A stretch of DNA of 22,850 bases, taken from positions 1 through 22,850 of the forward strand of contig CANQOZ010000009.1 of the NCBI GenBank assembly GCA_947625585.1. Direction: 5' to 3'. Position numbers and translations under genes: made by a program. Of the stretch, positions 6,897 through 15,496 are shown one piece after another. Each line of letters begins with the position of its first letter. Within the stretch, counting starts at the first letter, position 1. This DNA is from an uncultured Eubacteriaceae bacterium (GTDB taxonomy: Bacteria; Bacillota; Clostridia; Eubacteriales; Eubacteriaceae). A model generated the notes under the pieces. That model was not told the origin of the DNA, ran no database searches, and saw only the letters and a list, made by a program, of their open reading frames with translations.

Positions 6897-7529
6897 TATA
6901 ATATCTAGTAACATGACACCCTTTTGAAATGAGATAAATTGTTTTTTCTCAGTCACGATATTACTAATAGTTAAACCAGGAGTATCATGACTTAATTTTG
7001 CATTTTTAAGTGGATATTTAAATCCTTTCAAAGTAACATCTTCAATTTCTTTACTAATTGGTATTAATGAAATAGTCGTTCCTTTTTTCAATGATAATTT
7101 AATATCTTTAGGACCAGTAACACAAAATATTTGATTATTACTATTGGCTAAAATTACTCTGATTCCTTCTTTTGAATATTTTTCAAGTAATAATAAATTA
7201 GATAAGGAATGATCAATTCTATCCAAACTTAACATTCCAACTAAAAATATAATTTTATAATTCCTATTAGTGAGATATTTTAAAACTAATTCAGTATCTG
7301 TTTCATCCTTTTCAATTGGATATTTTAATACTTTAAGATTAGTAGGTTCTTCTTTTATTGAATCTAAGTCACCAATTATTAAATCTGGTTTTATATTTTG
7401 TTTCTTAAGGTAATTATAACCTCCATCTGAAGCCACAATAAAAGCTTTAGGATATTTCTTTAAAATATCTAAATAAAACTGATTTTGTTCATAAGTCCCA
7501 TTCCCAAAAACTATAGCAACTCTTTTCAA
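6891..7529 (-). CDS. thiN: Thiamine pyrophosphokinase
   Basis: Converts thiamine to thiamine diphosphate using ATP. 212 residues, normal. Motifs: SDGG (34-37), GDLDS (53-57), KDETDTE (74-80) and RIDHSLSN (104-111), with a C-terminal beta-rich substrate domain ending SNIVTEKK near residues 188-196. The usual glycine-rich G-R-DH motif reads MLSLDRIDH, so the glycines before the RIDH are partly replaced, but the metal- and ATP-binding acids are kept. The ATG overlaps the rsgA stop as ATGA; rpe, which lies between these two in Bacillus, is missing here. It is the last gene of the long dapF operon. Confidence 0.94.
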   Translation of the reverse strand: MKRVAIVFGNGTYEQNQFYLDILKKYPKAFIVASDGGYNYLKKQNIKPDLIIGDLDSIKEEPTNLKVLKYPIEKDETDTELVLKYLTNRNYKIIFLVGMLSLDRIDHSLSNLLLLEKYSKEGIRVILANSNNQIFCVTGPKDIKLSLKKGTTISLIPISKEIEDVTLKGFKYPLKNAKLSHDTPGLTISNIVTEKKQFISFQKGVMLLDIIK

Positions 7530-8416
7530 TATCTTTTCCTTTCAGAAAGATCTTTAAATAATTGTTTATATCTTAAATATCTACCCATATTTAACTCTTT
7601 ATTTTTAACTTTATTCCTAATTTCGCAATTGGGTTCATTTATATGATTACAATTATTAAATTGACACTCCCCATTAGTAAATTCGGGATAAAAGTTTTTT
7701 AAATCTCTCTCATCAATCTCATTAAGTATTTCAAGTGTTGAAAAACCAGGAGTATCAACAAGGAAACCTCCATTAACCATCTCAATTAATTCAACATGTC
7801 TAGTGGTGTGCTTTCCTCTTTTTAACTTTTTACTTATTTCACCAGTCTCCATTTGATATGAACATAAACGATTTGATAGAGTGGATTTTCCAACTCCAGA
7901 TAAACCAGCTAAAAAAACAGTTTTATTTTTCAATAATTTTTCTAACTTTTCTAATTCATCCTGTTGTTCTGTAGAAAGTAAAACAACAGTAAATCCGATA
8001 TTTGAGTAAACATCTTTTAATTCTTTAGCTAATTTTAAATCTAAATCACTTTTCGTTATACAAATTATAGGAATAATATCTTTAGCTAAACAATTTATTA
8101 TTAATTTATCAAGTAATAATAAATCTGGTTTTGGTGACTTTGCAGAAATACATAATAGACCAATATCAACATTACTAACACTTGGTCTAACTAGGAAGTT
8201 TTGTCTCTCTTTTATTTTGGAAATTACCCATTGATTATTTTCTAATGATAATTCGACTTCATCACCAATAGCAGGTGTTATATTTGAATATCTTAATTTA
8301 CCTAAGGCTTTACATTCAATAACAGTATCAAATGAAAAAGAGGAATCAGAGGGTTTAGCATAATAAAACCCTCCAATTCCCTTTATTAATTTACCATTTA
8401 ATTTTTTAGCAGTCAT
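7526..8416 (-). CDS. rsgA: Small ribosomal subunit biogenesis GTPase RsgA
   Basis: Circularly permuted GTPase acting in late 30S maturation. 296 residues: N-terminal OB domain, then G4 TKSD (121-124), G1 GLSGVGKST (171-179) and G3 DTPG (221-224) in the permuted order, with TTRH between. A C-terminal zinc knuckle has Cys251, Cys256, His258 and Cys264 in CQFNNCNHINEPNC. It starts 2 bp after the prkC stop with no clear SD of its own, so it probably relies on coupled translation. Confidence 0.97.
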   Translation of the reverse strand: MTAKKLNGKLIKGIGGFYYAKPSDSSFSFDTVIECKALGKLRYSNITPAIGDEVELSLENNQWVISKIKERQNFLVRPSVSNVDIGLLCISAKSPKPDLLLLDKLIINCLAKDIIPIICITKSDLDLKLAKELKDVYSNIGFTVVLLSTEQQDELEKLEKLLKNKTVFLAGLSGVGKSTLSNRLCSYQMETGEISKKLKRGKHTTRHVELIEMVNGGFLVDTPGFSTLEILNEIDERDLKNFYPEFTNGECQFNNCNHINEPNCEIRNKVKNKELNMGRYLRYKQLFKDLSERKRY

Positions 8417-8418
8417 AA

Positions 8419-10317
8419 CTAATCATTTCTAAAATCCGAAGCATTATTTGAGCCGTTATTCGAGTTATTGGTGTTTTCGTTATTATCATCTCCTGATTCA
8501 TTATTATTCTGATTATTTCCGGATCCTGAAGAGTTTGATCCTGTTCCTGAATTTGAACCTGATCCAGATCCAGAATTGTTATTAGAATTTGATCCAGAAT
8601 TTGATGAATTATTATTTGAATTTCCATTACCTGATCCATCATTTTTATTAGAACTATCATTAGAAGTTGGTGGACCACTACTTACAGTAAAACTAACGTA
8701 AGTCCCTCTTTGAACATGAGCTCCTTCATTTGGATTCTGACTAATTACAATACCAGCTGCATATGAAGAGCTACTTTGGATATTGACATTTCCAGTAGCT
8801 AAACCATTAGAACTTAATCTATTTTCAGCATCACTTTGGGTTAGACCAATTATACCTGGTACTGTAACAGTATCTTCACCTTTGGAAACAATTAAAATAA
8901 CACTCTCACCAGTCATTAATTTTGTTCCGACTTGTGGGTCACATTGAAAAACAATACCATTTTCATAATCAGCATTAAACTCACGTTGAATTTCAACATT
9001 AAAACCTAATCCCATAAGAGTTGAGTTAGCTTCTTCTTCAGACATCCCTATTACGTCTGGTACTGCGATTGTTTCAACACCTTGTGAAATGGTTAACTTA
9101 ACTTTACTTCCTTCTCGGACATAAGAACCATTTGATGGATTTTGTGAGATTACATTACCAACAGGAACATCCGCATTATAAGTTTCCCGTTCTACTTCTG
9201 CTTCTAAACCAGCATTTTCAATTGTTTGGGTTGCCTCTTCTAAAGGTAGATTATTAACATCTGGTACAACAACTTGTCTATTAAAAACACCATTTGCTGC
9301 AAATAAACCAATTGCTATTAATAAAACTAATAAACCTGCTCCTATGATAATCCATTTTCTTAAATCTTTTTTATTTTTATGAGCTGCCTCTCCAGTACTG
9401 TCTGCTTTGTCACTATCCTCATCTTCTAAAACAAAAAAATCAGCTCCAAATGTATCTATTGGACCAGTTTGGACTGGAGAATTAGGTAAGGTGTTTTCAA
9501 AATCATCTAAAAGAACATCTAAGTCTTCAATTAACTCTTGAGCATTTTGATAACGATCTTCTGGTTTCTTTTGAGTTAATTTTAAAACTATTTCGTTTAC
9601 AGAATTCGGAATATTACTATTTAAGTTTATTGGTGGATTTATTGGTTCTTGTATATGTTTGATTGCTATTGAAACAGAACTCTCAGCATCATATGGAAGT
9701 TGACCTGTTAAAAGTTCATAATACATGATTCCAAGTGAATATAAATCTGAGCATTCATCAACAAAACCTCCCCTGGCTTGTTCTGGGGAAATATAATGAA
9801 CTGAACCCATTGTTTGATTAGTAACAGTTACTGTTGATGAGGTGGCTGCTCTAGCTATTCCAAAATCAGCTACTTTAGGTGTTAAGTCCTCAGTCAATAG
9901 TATATTGTGTGGTTTTATATCTCTATGAATAATTTTATGTTCATGTGCACATTTTAAAGCACTTGCAACTTCAAGAATATATTGAGTTGCCTCTTCATAG
10001 TCTAGAACACCTTTTTCATTCAAATATTGTTTCAGAGTTATTCCTTTAACATATTCCATAATAATATAGTAAATATTATCTTGGACACCAACATCATAAA
10101 CAGAAACAATATTTGGATGGGATAATCCAGCTGCAGCTTGAGATTCTCGATCAAATTTTCTAATAAATTGTTCGTTTTCAGTGTATTCTTCACGAAGTAC
10201 TTTAACTGCAACTTCACGATTTAACTTTAAGTCAACAGCTTTATATACAATGGCCATACCACCACGACCGATAAGTTCAACAATTTTATAACGATCGTTT
10301 AGTATTTTCCCGATCAT
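8419..10317 (-). CDS. prkC: PASTA-domain Ser/Thr protein kinase
   Basis: Membrane kinase that senses muropeptides or lipid II outside and phosphorylates cell-wall, division and translation proteins inside. Kinase domain about residues 10-270: glycine loop IGRGGMA (16-22), Lys39, HRDIKPHN (131-138), DFG (151-153) and GSVHYISPEQA (171-181). One membrane helix (about 322-342), then three PASTA repeats (about 349-413, 417-480, 484-548). The outer C-terminus (549-632) is an unusual low-complexity tail of Asn, Ser and Gly with few acids and no sorting signal; it probably forms a flexible spacer. 632 residues. SD AAGGAGG; the ATG overlaps the prpC stop as ATGA. PrpC is the cognate phosphatase. Confidence 0.97.
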   Translation of the reverse strand: MIGKILNDRYKIVELIGRGGMAIVYKAVDLKLNREVAVKVLREEYTENEQFIRKFDRESQAAAGLSHPNIVSVYDVGVQDNIYYIIMEYVKGITLKQYLNEKGVLDYEEATQYILEVASALKCAHEHKIIHRDIKPHNILLTEDLTPKVADFGIARAATSSTVTVTNQTMGSVHYISPEQARGGFVDECSDLYSLGIMYYELLTGQLPYDAESSVSIAIKHIQEPINPPINLNSNIPNSVNEIVLKLTQKKPEDRYQNAQELIEDLDVLLDDFENTLPNSPVQTGPIDTFGADFFVLEDEDSDKADSTGEAAHKNKKDLRKWIIIGAGLLVLLIAIGLFAANGVFNRQVVVPDVNNLPLEEATQTIENAGLEAEVERETYNADVPVGNVISQNPSNGSYVREGSKVKLTISQGVETIAVPDVIGMSEEEANSTLMGLGFNVEIQREFNADYENGIVFQCDPQVGTKLMTGESVILIVSKGEDTVTVPGIIGLTQSDAENRLSSNGLATGNVNIQSSSSYAAGIVISQNPNEGAHVQRGTYVSFTVSSGPPTSNDSSNKNDGSGNGNSNNNSSNSGSNSNNNSGSGSGSNSGTGSNSSGSGNNQNNNESGDDNNENTNNSNNGSNNASDFRND

Positions 10318-11057
10318 GTAACTGCCTCCTTATCACATTCATTAAAAATTAAGACAGTTATATTATCGTTTCCACCATTTTCATTAGCCAAATTGATTAA
10401 CTCTTTAACAGCTTCAACTGGTGGATTGTTTTGAACAATTTCACAAATTTTTGTTTCATTGACCATGCTATATAAACCATCGGTACATACTAAATATGTA
10501 TCATCAGGATCTAAATCATAATCATATAAATCAATCTTTACTCTTGAATCGGTTCCAAGAGCTCTTGTTATAACATTACGTTGTGGATGGTTAACACTCT
10601 CATCTGCAGAAAGACGTCCTTCATCAAGTAACATTTGAACTAAAGAATGATCCTTCGTTAAACGAGTAATCCCTTCTTTATTTATTTTGTAGGCTCTACT
10701 ATCACCTATTTGAGAGATACTGAGTTTTTGAGTATCTAAAATACAAAGAGTAAGTGTGGTTGCCATTCCACTCAAGTCAGGATTATGCAGACTATTTCTG
10801 ACAATTTCAGAATTAACTTTATTGAGAAAATGGTCCATATCAGAATAATTAAAATAATCATCTACTTCATAGAGATGATCTATTATATAATTTATAGCTA
10901 CTTGAGATGCTACTTCACCTGAGCGATGTCCACCTAATCCATCTGCTGCTGCGAAAACAAAATATTCTCTTCCATTATGATTTATACTGGCTGCTAAACA
11001 AGCATCCTGATTAATTTTTCTTTTCGCACCTATATTAGTTGAATATGCACAGTTCAT
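10314..11057 (-). CDS. prpC: PP2C-family Ser/Thr phosphatase
   Basis: Dephosphorylates PrkC and its targets; metal-dependent and cytoplasmic. 247 residues, normal for the bacterial PPM family. Metal-binding and catalytic motifs: NQDA (16-19), ADGLGGH (38-44), GDSR (118-121), TKDHS (134-138), CTDG (191-194) and GGNDN (228-232). Begins one base after the rlmN stop with SD AGAGGA, which is formed by the last rlmN codons. Overlap with prkC supports the kinase/phosphatase pairing. Confidence 0.96.
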   Translation of the reverse strand: MNCAYSTNIGAKRKINQDACLAASINHNGREYFVFAAADGLGGHRSGEVASQVAINYIIDHLYEVDDYFNYSDMDHFLNKVNSEIVRNSLHNPDLSGMATTLTLCILDTQKLSISQIGDSRAYKINKEGITRLTKDHSLVQMLLDEGRLSADESVNHPQRNVITRALGTDSRVKIDLYDYDLDPDDTYLVCTDGLYSMVNETKICEIVQNNPPVEAVKELINLANENGGNDNITVLIFNECDKEAVT

Positions 11058-11058
11058 T

Positions 11059-12078
11059 CTATTCCTCTAATTCACGATTTCTTAGCTGACCACAAGCAGC
11101 TTCAATATTTGAGCCATTACTTTTCCTAATTGTACTTTTCAATCCTAACTTGTTCAACTCATCAAAAAATAAATTTACAGTATTATCAGTAAAACGTTTA
11201 TTTTTTGTGACAGGATTTAAAGGAATTAAATTGATATGATGAATACTATCACCAAGTAATCGTTTTAATTCTAAAGCATCTTCTTTACGATTATTTACAT
11301 TATCGATTACTGTATATTCATAAGTAACACGTCTGCCCGTTTTATCAAAGTAATCTTTTGTTGCTTTAATTAAATCATCTAAATGATTTTCTTTAGCTAT
11401 CGGCATAATTTTTTCTCTATTCTCTTGAAACGGAGAGTGTAAAGAAATAGCAAGATTTATTTGTAAGTCTTCATTAGCAAGATCATTAATCTTATCTATT
11501 ATTCCACAAGTAGAAAGAGTTATATGCCTTTGACCAATTCCTAGATTTTCGTTTGTAAATTTAATAAATTTTAATACTTCCTCATAGTTGTCAAGAGGCT
11601 CCCCCATTCCCATTAAAACGATATTTGAAATGGATTTACCTGATTCTCTTTCGATTGCTACAAGTTGTCCCGCAATTTCTTGGGCTTTTAAGTCTCGATT
11701 TTTACCATTTTTACCAGAAGCACAAAACCGACAACCCATAGCACAACCAACTTGAGTTGATAGACAAACAGAATTTCCATAGTTATAACTCATTAAAACA
11801 GATTCAACTAATTCTCCATCTTCCATTTCAAAAAGATATTTTTTTGTAGCATCCTGTTTATCTTCTAAAACTTTTATTACTTTAGGATAATAAATACCGT
11901 AATCTTCTGTCTCTAACTTTTCTATCAATTGTTTAGGAAGATTTTTGCATTGATTTAAAGAATCAACTTTCTTTTTATAAATCCAATTATATAATTGTTG
12001 ACCTCTAAATTTAGGAAAACCTAATGCAATACAAATATCTTTTAAATCTGTTAGAGATTTACCGAATAAATTATTCAT
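11059..12078 (-). CDS. rlmN: Dual-specificity rRNA/tRNA m2A methyltransferase (radical SAM)
   Basis: Methylates A2503 of 23S rRNA and A37 of some tRNAs by radical SAM chemistry. The [4Fe-4S] motif is CAMGCRFC (Cys112, Cys116, Cys119); the SAM-binding GMGEP follows (about residues 157-161). The methyl-transferring cysteine is Cys329 in AACGQLR close to the C-terminus. 339 residues. The ATG overlaps the rsmB stop by 8 nt. No Cfr-type features were seen; RlmN is favoured by the operon position. Confidence 0.96.
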   Translation of the reverse strand: MNNLFGKSLTDLKDICIALGFPKFRGQQLYNWIYKKKVDSLNQCKNLPKQLIEKLETEDYGIYYPKVIKVLEDKQDATKKYLFEMEDGELVESVLMSYNYGNSVCLSTQVGCAMGCRFCASGKNGKNRDLKAQEIAGQLVAIERESGKSISNIVLMGMGEPLDNYEEVLKFIKFTNENLGIGQRHITLSTCGIIDKINDLANEDLQINLAISLHSPFQENREKIMPIAKENHLDDLIKATKDYFDKTGRRVTYEYTVIDNVNNRKEDALELKRLLGDSIHHINLIPLNPVTKNKRFTDNTVNLFFDELNKLGLKSTIRKSNGSNIEAACGQLRNRELEE

Positions 12079-13351
12079 TTAATTTTTCTAGAACTGCATA
12101 ATAAAAGCAATCACTTTGGTTTAAATAAGATGTATTTGTTTCTTTAATTAAATTAACCTTATCCCCGTACTTATCAATAAGATACTTAACTATATTTTCA
12201 TTTTCATCTGGATTGACAGTACAGGTCGAATAAACCAATTTTCCACCTTTTTTTAAGTATCTAAAACCATTATCTATTATCTTTTTTTGTATATCGATTA
12301 AACTATTTAAGTCTTCTTGAGTATTATATCTAATTTCTGGCTTTCTTCGTAAAATTCCTAATCCAGAACAAGGTACATCGGCTAAAACTTTATCAAATTT
12401 TTCTTTGAATTTTGAATTATAAACAGTTGCATCCTCTTTTACTGTAATAATATTATTCAATCCCTTACGCTGCGCATTCTTTTTGATTAACTTTAATCGG
12501 CTATCATAAACATCTCCAGCTAGAACTTTTCCAGTATTATTTAGTTTTTCGGCTATTTGTAGAGTTTTCCCTCCAGGAGCTGCACACATATCGTAAACGC
12601 TTTCATTAGTAGAAACATTTAAAGCGTTTCCTATTTCTACTGCTCCTTTATCTTGAATTGAATATAAACCTCTTTTATAAAGTTCCGTTTCTGTTATTCC
12701 ATCAGTAAAAACAGATGGCTTGTTTATAATAATTAATTCATTAGAATCTTTAATCTTTTCTGGTTCAGCTCCAGATAAGTCCATTATTTCAAAAATTTTA
12801 GTAAAATTTTTTGGAGCTACTCTAATTATAATATTAGGAGATTCATTGACTTTATCAAGAACTTCTTTATAAGTATTTGGAAATGTTGCTTTAAACTTAT
12901 CGATTATCCAATCAGGAATAGAGTAACGTATTGATAAATTTCGATTATTTCTAATATCCTCAATTAAATCTTCTTTTTTTCTTAAAACATTTCTAAGAAC
13001 GCCATTAACCAATTTTGATTGACTTTTATTAACTTTTTTTGCTTGATTTACTGCTTCATTAACAATGGCATAATCAGGAATTTTATCTAGAAAAAGGATT
13101 TGAAAAATAGCAATTCTTAAAATCCAAAGAATATTGTCCTGGACTTCATTTATATTTTTAATAAATTTTCTTAAAATATAATCGATTGAAATAAGATGTT
13201 GTAAAGTTCCGTAAACTAAAGTAATGTAGAGATTTTTTTCTTTTGTCGAAAGTTGATTTCTCTTTAAAAAACTATTTATAGTTAAATTAGAAAACGCCTG
13301 TTCCGTATCTATACGAACAAGCGTTTTAAGAGCAGCTTCACGAGCATTCAT
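12071..13351 (-). CDS. rsmB: 16S rRNA (cytosine967-C5)-methyltransferase
   Basis: SAM-dependent m5C methyltransferase for 16S rRNA C967. An N-terminal NusB-like RNA-binding domain (about residues 1-125) precedes the catalytic part with SAM motif DMCAAPGGKT (254-263), ADVPCSGLG (324-332, Cys328) and YSTCTVNPDEN (374-384, catalytic Cys377). 426 residues. The start ATG overlaps the yugP stop as ATGA; the MNAREAA start is typical. Downstream it overlaps rlmN. Confidence 0.96.
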   Translation of the reverse strand: MNAREAALKTLVRIDTEQAFSNLTINSFLKRNQLSTKEKNLYITLVYGTLQHLISIDYILRKFIKNINEVQDNILWILRIAIFQILFLDKIPDYAIVNEAVNQAKKVNKSQSKLVNGVLRNVLRKKEDLIEDIRNNRNLSIRYSIPDWIIDKFKATFPNTYKEVLDKVNESPNIIIRVAPKNFTKIFEIMDLSGAEPEKIKDSNELIIINKPSVFTDGITETELYKRGLYSIQDKGAVEIGNALNVSTNESVYDMCAAPGGKTLQIAEKLNNTGKVLAGDVYDSRLKLIKKNAQRKGLNNIITVKEDATVYNSKFKEKFDKVLADVPCSGLGILRRKPEIRYNTQEDLNSLIDIQKKIIDNGFRYLKKGGKLVYSTCTVNPDENENIVKYLIDKYGDKVNLIKETNTSYLNQSDCFYYAVLEKLNE

Positions 13352-14043
13352 TGTCTACTTCCTCTTAGGGCTAATAATCTTACTAAGTTAAGTAAGGCCA
13401 TAAGCATACTTGCTACATAAGTTAAAGCAGCTGCAGTTAATACTTTTTTAACGCCTGCTATTTCATCTTCCTCTAACAGATTTTGTTCTCTTATTGCCTT
13501 AACTGCCCGTTTACTAGCATTAAATTCAACCGGAAGAGTTATTAAATAAAATAACAGAGCAACAGAAAATAAAATAATACCAGCATCCATTAAGTAAAAG
13601 CCAATTTGACTTGAACGACTTAAAAATAAACCTATTAAGAATAGTGGCCAAGAGGCTGTTGAACAAAACCCACATACTGGTACGATTGCATTTCTAATTT
13701 TAATTGGGAAATAACCCTCCTGATGCTGAAGGGCATGACCAGTTTCATGAGCTGCAATACCAACTGAAGCTATTGAATTACCATTCATAACTGGTGAAGA
13801 CAAGCTCATTTCATGACTTCTTGGATTATAATTATCACTTAATTCTCCAGGAATTTGTTTAATTCTAACATCATACAGTCCATGTTGTCTCATGATTTCA
13901 CTGGCAGTTTGAGCTCCTGTGATTCCATTTTTAGTTCCTATACGACTATATTTGCTATAAGCATTATTTACCATCATTTGAGCTATAAATGTAATAATTA
14001 TTCCTGGTATTAATATTAAAAATGTAGGATCTAAAAAGAACAT
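13348..14043 (-). CDS. yugP: Zinc-dependent membrane metallopeptidase, YugP family
   Basis: 231-residue membrane protein with an N-terminal helix (about 5-25), the zinc motif AAHETGHALQH (97-107, HETGH at 99-103), and hydrophobic segments near 118-141, 148-172 and 202-226. PVEFNAS (181-187) supplies the probable third zinc ligand Glu. The substrate is unknown for this family; a membrane-protein quality-control role is inferred. Clostridial genomes often place it between fmt and rsmB, as here. A GAAGG sequence lies upstream of the ATG. Confidence 0.92.
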   Translation of the reverse strand: MFFLDPTFLILIPGIIITFIAQMMVNNAYSKYSRIGTKNGITGAQTASEIMRQHGLYDVRIKQIPGELSDNYNPRSHEMSLSSPVMNGNSIASVGIAAHETGHALQHQEGYFPIKIRNAIVPVCGFCSTASWPLFLIGLFLSRSSQIGFYLMDAGIILFSVALLFYLITLPVEFNASKRAVKAIREQNLLEEDEIAGVKKVLTAAALTYVASMLMALLNLVRLLALRGSRQ

Positions 14044-14060
14044 AACTATTACCTTCTTCT

Positions 14061-14999
14061 CTAATTTAAAATTATGTCTGTATCCAGATTATTTCCACGA
14101 AGGAAATCACTAACTTTCATTTTTTTCTTACCCGGATATTGAATTTCATCAAATAATAAACTTCCTTGTCCACACTGAATCACTAATTTTCCATTTACTA
14201 TTTTAACGATTGTACCTGGACTTACATTAAAATTTTCTTCAAGTAATTCAGGTTTTGTTAGTTTAATTCTTTTATTTTTATAATAACTAAAAGAGCCTGG
14301 ATATGGATCAAGTCCGTTTATAAATCGAAGTATTTCATGATTTGTTTTATTCCAATTTACTTTGCAATTTTGTTTGACTATCTTATCCGCATAAGTTGCC
14401 TTTTTATTATCTTGTTTAATTGGTTTAATTGTTTTGTTTAGATAATCTGGAATAGTTTTAATTAATAATTCAGCTCCTACTTGAGCTAATAAATCATGAT
14501 ATTCACCAACTGTTGTCTTATCAGTAATTACTTTTTTTTCCCAAGTAAGGATATCACCGGTGTCCATGCCTGGATCTAAAACCATTATGGTTACTCCTGA
14601 TTCATCTTTTCCATCAATTATTGCATGATGAATTGGAGCTGCACCACGATATTCAGGTAAGATTGAGCCATGAATATTTAGGGAGCCATACTTTGGAATA
14701 TTTAAAATATTTTCCTTCAAAATTTGTCCAAATGCACAAACTACAAATAAATCAGGCTCTAAGCTACTTAATTTTTCAAAACTATCTTGATCCGATATTT
14801 TTTGAGGTTGGTAAACTTCTAAACCTAAATCTAAAGCTTTTTGTTTGATTGGACCAAATTTAATCTTGTTTCCTCTTTGATTTATGCGGTCAGGTTGGGT
14901 AACTACTAATGAAATTTCATATTCCTTATTTAATTTTTCTAGAGCAGGAACAGCAAAATCAGAAGTTCCCATAAAAACAATTTTATTCTTCTTCCTCAT
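14061..14999 (-). CDS. fmt: Methionyl-tRNA formyltransferase
   Basis: Formylates Met-tRNAfMet using 10-formyl-THF to make the initiator tRNA. N-terminal GART-like domain with FMGTSDFAVPAL (9-20), catalytic Asn108, His110 and Asp146 in NIHGSILPEYRGAAP and PGMDTGD, then a C-terminal OB-type tRNA-binding domain. 312 residues, normal. The ATG at 14999 lies 17 nt inside def, with no clear SD, so coupling to def translation is likely. The def-fmt pair is the usual formylation/deformylation couple. Confidence 0.97.
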   Translation of the reverse strand: MRKKNKIVFMGTSDFAVPALEKLNKEYEISLVVTQPDRINQRGNKIKFGPIKQKALDLGLEVYQPQKISDQDSFEKLSSLEPDLFVVCAFGQILKENILNIPKYGSLNIHGSILPEYRGAAPIHHAIIDGKDESGVTIMVLDPGMDTGDILTWEKKVITDKTTVGEYHDLLAQVGAELLIKTIPDYLNKTIKPIKQDNKKATYADKIVKQNCKVNWNKTNHEILRFINGLDPYPGSFSYYKNKRIKLTKPELLEENFNVSPGTIVKIVNGKLVIQCGQGSLLFDEIQYPGKKKMKVSDFLRGNNLDTDIILN

Positions 15000-15489
15000 C
15001 AGTTAGTTGATTTAAAGTTCCTTCAATAACTTTATCTAAAAAAATTATTCCATTTAAATGATCAATTTCATGACAGAAACATCTTGCTAATAATTCTTCA
15101 AATTCTTCTTCATGAATATTTCCATCCAAATCTTGATATTTAACTTTTACTTTTTTAGGTCGAGTAACTTTCCCGAATTGTTCTGGAAAACTTAAACAAG
15201 CTTCAATAGAAGTATCTTCACCTTCTTGTTCTAAAATTTCTGGATTTATAGCAACAATAACATTCTTCTTAGGTTCTTCGTCTTCTTCTAAATGAACATT
15301 TGGATCAACTACTATTATTCTTTTTAGAATTCCAACTTGAGGACCTGCTAAACCTACCCCTTGTTCTACCTTTAAAGTTTCTTCCATATCCTTTGCGATA
15401 GTTTTGATTCTAGGTGTTATTGTTTTAATTTCCTTAGATTTTTTTCTTAAAATCGGATCGTCGTTTACTCTTAAAATTCTTTGAGCCAT
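14983..15489 (-). CDS. def: Peptide deformylase
   Basis: Metalloenzyme that removes the N-formyl group from new proteins. 168 residues. Motif 1 GVGLAGPQVG (44-53), motif 2 EACLSFPE (96-103; Cys98 is a metal ligand, usual EGCLS here EACLS) and motif 3 HEIDH (140-144; both His are ligands, Glu catalytic). A short acidic insertion (68-72) and an acidic end are present. SD AGGA is 7 nt before the ATG. Begins 7 bp after the priA stop and overlaps fmt by 17 nt. Confidence 0.96.
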   Translation of the reverse strand: MAQRILRVNDDPILRKKSKEIKTITPRIKTIAKDMEETLKVEQGVGLAGPQVGILKRIIVVDPNVHLEEDEEPKKNVIVAINPEILEQEGEDTSIEACLSFPEQFGKVTRPKKVKVKYQDLDGNIHEEEFEELLARCFCHEIDHLNGIIFLDKVIEGTLNQLTDEEEE

Positions 15490-15496
15490 TTTTTTC

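Noticed and set aside
8406..8678. 90-codon minus-strand frame within the prkC tail
   Set aside because: Low-complexity Ile/Met/Gln-rich shadow of the Asn/Ser/Gly repeat in another frame; no SD or family match.
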